Shown in pieces: positions 61,001-64,000 of a stretch of DNA of 64,000 nucleotides. How positions within the stretch are numbered: the first letter of the stretch is position 1; each line of letters begins with the position of its first letter. Position numbers and translations under genes: made by a program. Where the stretch lies: positions 434,001 to 498,000 of the forward strand of contig NZ_SOBN01000001.1 in NCBI RefSeq assembly GCF_004365705.1. Reading direction: 5' to 3'. The notes beneath the pieces were generated by a model. The model searched no databases, was not told where the DNA came from, and saw nothing but the letters and a program-made list of their open reading frames with translations. Source of the DNA: Streptomyces sp. 846.5. Lineage in GTDB: Bacteria; Actinomycetota; Actinomycetes; Streptomycetales; Streptomycetaceae.

Positions 61001-62161
61001 TCAGGTCGTCGGGAAGTCCGGCCCGGTCCATTCCAGGTCCAGTCGGGAGAACAGCAGACCGCGCGCACCGGCTTGGACCACCGCGTCCTCGATACCCACG
61101 ATGGTCCGGCCCTCCGGCGAGGCGCGCACAAACGGCTCGGGGACGGACCGTGCCGCAGGCCCGCGCTGGATCGCCTCCAGCACCTCGGTGAAGGTACGGG
61201 TGGCGCGCAGCGGGCTGCACAGCACGTCCTCGGCCGGGTCGTCGTCCAGGTGCGCGATCAGGTCGTCGAGCAGGTCGATCCGCCCGCCGGTGGTGTCCAC
61301 CGGTCCGGCCCCGGTGTGCAGCCGCAGCCGGTCCTGGGTGTAGTGCAGGGTGGCCCGGCCGCCGGTGCCGAAGACCTCGACGTAGGGCTCGAACTCCTGC
61401 CGCGCGCACAGGGTCACCGCGGCGGTCACCGGAACTCCGCCGCTCGTCTCGATCCGCGCGCTGATCGTGTCGTCGGTCTCGATGGGGTGGGCGTGGTAGG
61501 GCTCGACCGCGACCGTGCTGACCGGCCCGCCGTCACCGGCCGCAGCCAGACGCAGTGCGAGCGCCAGCCCGTGCGCGAACGGATTGGTCAGTGCGCCGTC
61601 CGCCACCACGACGTCGCCGAGCCTGCGATGGCCGGCCCAGGCCGAGCGGGCGTAGTAGTCCGCGTCCCGTCGCCAGGCGCCGACGACGCTGATCCGCTCA
61701 ATCCGGCCGAGTTCACCGGCTTGTACCCGGTCGAGCAGGTCCCGGGCCACGAAGGAGCCGAACGCCTGGAAGCCCACCTGGCAGTGCCGCCGCTCGGAGT
61801 CGGCCACCGAGACCAGCCGGTCGTGCTCGGCCACCGCGGTCACCGGCGGCTTCTCCAGCAGCACATGTGCTCCGAGCCGCATGGCCCGCTCGGCGAGCGC
61901 GGCGTGCGTGTGGATGGGCGTGGCGATGACGGCGATGTCCGGACGCAGCGCGTCCAGCAGTCGTTCTGCATCCGTGTCGAAGACCCGGCCCTCAGCGGTC
62001 CCGCTCTCCGGGCCGCTCGGTTCGCGTCGGTCGGCCAGACCGCACAGCGCGAGCCGGCCGGCCTGCTCGCGGGAGAGCAGGCCCTCCAGATGCACCCGGC
62101 CGTGGCCGTGGATCCCGATCAGCACCACGCGGGGCACGTCCGCTCGGGAAGCGCCGCCCAT
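61001..62161 (-). CDS. Gfo/Idh/MocA-family oxidoreductase
   Basis: 386 residues. RVVLIGIHGHGRVHLEGLL (GxHGxG variant of the Rossmann motif), VIATPIHTHAALAERAMRLGAHVLLEKPPVTAVAEH with catalytic Lys in EKPP, VGFQAFGSFVARDLLDRVQAGELGRIERISVVGAWRRDADYYARSAWAGHRRLGDVVVADGALTNPFAHGLALAL (in parts) with the terminal His, and the C-terminal domain. NAD(P)-dependent oxidation of a sugar or cyclitol. TGATG overlap with the kinase upstream. Confidence 0.85.
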   Translation of the reverse strand: MGGASRADVPRVVLIGIHGHGRVHLEGLLSREQAGRLALCGLADRREPSGPESGTAEGRVFDTDAERLLDALRPDIAVIATPIHTHAALAERAMRLGAHVLLEKPPVTAVAEHDRLVSVADSERRHCQVGFQAFGSFVARDLLDRVQAGELGRIERISVVGAWRRDADYYARSAWAGHRRLGDVVVADGALTNPFAHGLALALRLAAAGDGGPVSTVAVEPYHAHPIETDDTISARIETSGGVPVTAAVTLCARQEFEPYVEVFGTGGRATLHYTQDRLRLHTGAGPVDTTGGRIDLLDDLIAHLDDDPAEDVLCSPLRATRTFTEVLEAIQRGPAARSVPEPFVRASPEGRTIVGIEDAVVQAGARGLLFSRLDLEWTGPDFPTT

Positions 62162-63066
62162 CAGGTCACCGCCAGTCGCTCGGTGAGCCGCAGCGCACCG
62201 TGCACCGGGGCGGTGTCCAGGGGGTGGACCAGCGTGTCCGGCAGGGCGGCGCCCAACTGCCGGACGAAGGAGTCGAAGAGCGGGGGCTGGTTGAGGATGA
62301 CCCCGCCGGCCACGACCACGTCGTCGACCGCCACGTCACGGGCGGCCATCCGGACCACGAGTTGGGCCAGCGCGCCCGCCGCGTCCTCCACGACCACCTC
62401 GGCGAGAGCGGAACCCTGTTCGAGCGCGTCGAACACCAGCGGGGCGCGCCGGCCCCAGACGCTGGCGCCGGAGTCGGCCGCCATCGCCTCGGGCAGGTCG
62501 GTGACCTCCGCCACCTCGAAGGAGCGCAGCAGCAGGTCGGTCAGCAGGTCCTGCGGTTCGCCGCGGTCGCGGGCGCCGAGGCTGGCCCGCACCGCCTCGC
62601 GCAGCAGCCCGGGGGCGCTGCCCTCGTCACCGAAAAGCCAGCCCCAGCCTCCTATGTACACGGGTTCGCCGGAGCGGTTCCGGCCGACGGCGACCGAGCC
62701 GGTTCCGGCCACCAGGCCGACACCGGCGGACAGGCCGACCGCAGGGATGAGTAGTTCGGCGTCATTGAGCACCAGGCACGGGACGGGCAGCAGTCGCTCC
62801 AGTTCGGCCCGCACACCCGCGCAGTCACGTTCGCTGTCGCAGCCGTGCGCGCCGACGGCGACCGCCGAGACGGTCGTCGCCGGAGGCAGCGTCTGCCCGA
62901 TCAGATCTGCCAGGAAGGCCGCGGCCCGGCGGAAGTCGCCGGGGTGCCAGCCCTCGCTGGAGTACACCCGGTCGGCGATGACCGTCGACCCGAGCGCAGC
63001 GCGGATGTGCGTCTTGGTGCCGCCGACGTCGATCCCGACTCGGACGTCGGAGATCAGGTCCGGCAC
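62161..63066 (-). CDS. BadF/BadG/BcrA/BcrD-type ATPase, GlcNAc kinase-like
   Basis: 301 residues from the GTG at 63066, AGAGGA upstream. DVRVGIDVGGTKTHIRAALG phosphate 1 motif, VAVGAHGCDSE, LNDAELLIPAVGLSAGVGLVAGTGSVAVGRN (phosphate 2 with catalytic Asp), GGWGWLFGDEGSAPGLLREAVRASL and the adenosine motif VVVAGGVILNQPPLFDSFV. This is the eukaryote-like N-acetylglucosamine kinase group, so an amino sugar is the probable substrate. First gene of the four-gene cassette, divergent from the ROK regulator. Confidence 0.85.
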   Translation of the reverse strand: MPDLISDVRVGIDVGGTKTHIRAALGSTVIADRVYSSEGWHPGDFRRAAAFLADLIGQTLPPATTVSAVAVGAHGCDSERDCAGVRAELERLLPVPCLVLNDAELLIPAVGLSAGVGLVAGTGSVAVGRNRSGEPVYIGGWGWLFGDEGSAPGLLREAVRASLGARDRGEPQDLLTDLLLRSFEVAEVTDLPEAMAADSGASVWGRRAPLVFDALEQGSALAEVVVEDAAGALAQLVVRMAARDVAVDDVVVAGGVILNQPPLFDSFVRQLGAALPDTLVHPLDTAPVHGALRLTERLAVT

Positions 63067-63106
63067 AGCGTTCCTCTATCTGTCCGGCACGCCGCTGTCG
63101 GGCATG

Positions 63107-63121
63107 CCGTCATGTTGACGG
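63107..63121. promoter_or_regulatory. Palindrome in kinase/ROK divergent promoter
   Basis: CCGTCA-TGT-TGACGG, perfect 6-bp arms, 41 bp upstream of the kinase start. Candidate operator for the kinase operon. Confidence 0.4.
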
Positions 63122-63166
63122 AAGGTGAAGTCACAGAGCGGCTGGGACCCGCCCTGTTCGTTAAGC

Positions 63167-63178
63167 AGTAAACTTACT
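63167..63178. promoter_or_regulatory. ROK-type operator
   Basis: AGTAA-AC-TTACT, perfect arms inside an AT-rich patch, typical of Streptomyces ROK/NagC-like sites. It overlaps TACTAT (63175-63180), a good -10 for the ROK gene, which suggests autoregulation. Confidence 0.55.
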
Positions 63179-63245
63179 ATCCCCGGAGGTTGTCAAGAGA
63201 CGCCGTGCGATCATCATCCGCGGATCAACGAAAGCGGAGGTAGGC

Positions 63246-64000
63246 ATGGTCGACACAGGCCTCAGCGACAGCGCCCGGGAGGTCTTCACCGCGCTCGCGG
63301 GGCACGGCAGGGCCACCCGGCCGCAGCTCGCCGCCTCCTGCGGGCTGTCCAAGCCCACGGTCTCGGCCGCGGTCGCCGAGCTGGAGGGGGGAGGGCTGGT
63401 CGAGCGCAGCGGCACCTCGCACGGGGCCACCGGGCGTTCCGCCGCCGTCTACCGGCTGGGCCCGGCCGCCGGGTACGCCCTCGCCGTCGACCGGGGTTCC
63501 ACCCAGGTCGCCTTCCGCGCCGTGAGCCTGGACGGACAGGTGCTCGACGAGGGCCACACCGACGATCCGGCCTCGGCGGACATCATGATCCGCACCGCCC
63601 TGCACCGCCGGGACGGCAGCGGCCCACTGCGGGCCGTCGTCGCCGCCGTGTCCGACGTGGTCTCCCCCGACGGCGCCGGCGATCCCGAGACCGCGGACCG
63701 TGTGCGTGCCTCCACCGCCTCGCTCGGGCTGCCGCCCGGCACCACCGTGTTCACCGAGAACAACGTCAACTGCGGTGCCATCGCCGAGCTGCACGAAGGG
63801 TCGAGCGACTCCCGCGACACCTTCGTCTACCTGCAGGTCGGCTTCGGCATCGGCGCGGGCGTGGTGGTCGGCGGCCGGCTGCTGCGCGGTGCGAACGGGG
63901 CCGCCGGTGAGGTCGCCCGGCTCGCCTATCCCTGGGCCGACGACCTGCCCGCGGGCCGGGAGGCGCTGGAGGCCCGGCTCGGCTCGCCGGGCCTGCTGCG
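63246..64000 (+). CDS. ROK-family transcriptional regulator (runs off right edge)
   Basis: 251 codons present, no stop before 64000. GGAGG 8 nt before the ATG. N-terminal winged HTH: REVFTALAGHGRATRPQLAASCGLSKPTVSAAVAELEGGGLVERSG, then the ROK sugar-kinase-like domain: RLGPAAGYALAVDRGSTQVAFRAV, FTENNVNCGAIAELHEG and YLQVGFGIGAGVVVGGRLLRGANGAAGEVARL, all read in parts. The ENNVNCGAIAE segment corresponds to the END/ENDVN motif of ROK regulators. Likely represses the divergent kinase cassette in response to its sugar. Confidence 0.88.
   Translation, partial: MVDTGLSDSAREVFTALAGHGRATRPQLAASCGLSKPTVSAAVAELEGGGLVERSGTSHGATGRSAAVYRLGPAAGYALAVDRGSTQVAFRAVSLDGQVLDEGHTDDPASADIMIRTALHRRDGSGPLRAVVAAVSDVVSPDGAGDPETADRVRASTASLGLPPGTTVFTENNVNCGAIAELHEGSSDSRDTFVYLQVGFGIGAGVVVGGRLLRGANGAAGEVARLAYPWADDLPAGREALEARLGSPGLL

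Overview
The window reads as chromosomal DNA of a high-GC filamentous actinomycete, most likely Streptomycetaceae. Evidence: extreme G/C bias at third codon positions, many GTG starts, dense ATGA/GTGA translational overlaps, several probable leaderless starts, and typical families (DUF3040, DUF427, DUF1918, PPOX/F420 enzymes, CGNR and MmyB-type regulators, a HelR protein behind a rifamycin-associated element). I see no rRNA, tRNA, CRISPR array, insertion sequence or phage gene, and no gene-free stretch above 300 bases. The longest gaps are 18593-18862 and 40500-40719.

Layout. 1-5.9 kb (minus strand): the edge of an aromatic ring catabolic cluster (maleylacetate reductase cut by the window edge, TfdB-like phenol hydroxylase, AraC regulator), an aldo/keto reductase, an NAD epimerase and a pRiA4b-type protein. 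6-13.2 kb: small secreted protein, VOC protein, then a TetR-controlled operon of class II aldolase, PfkB kinase, FAD amine oxidase and SRPBCC protein whose substrate is unknown, then an aldo/keto reductase divergent from its likely TetR repressor with two operator copies. 13.2-15.7 kb: helR behind an exact 19-bp RAE. 15.7-23.6 kb: small conserved proteins, an ABC exporter with a divergent two-component system, a secreted lytic transglycosylase, and a secreted protein with a cupredoxin-like C terminus. 23.7-29 kb: a 5-oxoproline utilisation operon (MFS, YcsI-like, pxpA, pxpB, pxpC, GntR) whose operator occurs at both ends. 29-43 kb: mixed housekeeping and accessory genes, including a DUF4132-like fragment overlapping a SWIM protein, an LRR protein, a second two-component system, a redox-type MarR with its target hydrolase, SDRs, and a VOC/PPOX operon divergent from a CGNR regulator.

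43-64 kb is a sugar and cyclitol catabolism island. A LacI repressor faces an iolE-like gene with a perfect palindrome at its promoter. Then come an LLM oxidoreductase with an in-frame TAG early in the gene and a five-gene iolG-iolC-Cgl0159-iolB-iolD operon in which every junction overlaps by 4 nt. Next is an unusual regulator fusing a GntR DNA-binding domain to an ABC-type solute-binding domain, and a 1452-residue GH38 alpha-mannosidase whose promoter carries a perfect palindrome. Half of that palindrome recurs in the iolG/regulator gap. Convergent with the mannosidase is a coupled cassette of GlcNAc-kinase-like protein, Gfo/Idh dehydrogenase, an unrecognised 673-residue protein and a DUF6807/PmoA-like protein, divergent from a ROK regulator that runs off the right edge. 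Mannose release, amino-sugar phosphorylation and inositol breakdown side by side suggest use of a mannosylated inositol glycan. This is an inference and is the most interesting possibility here.
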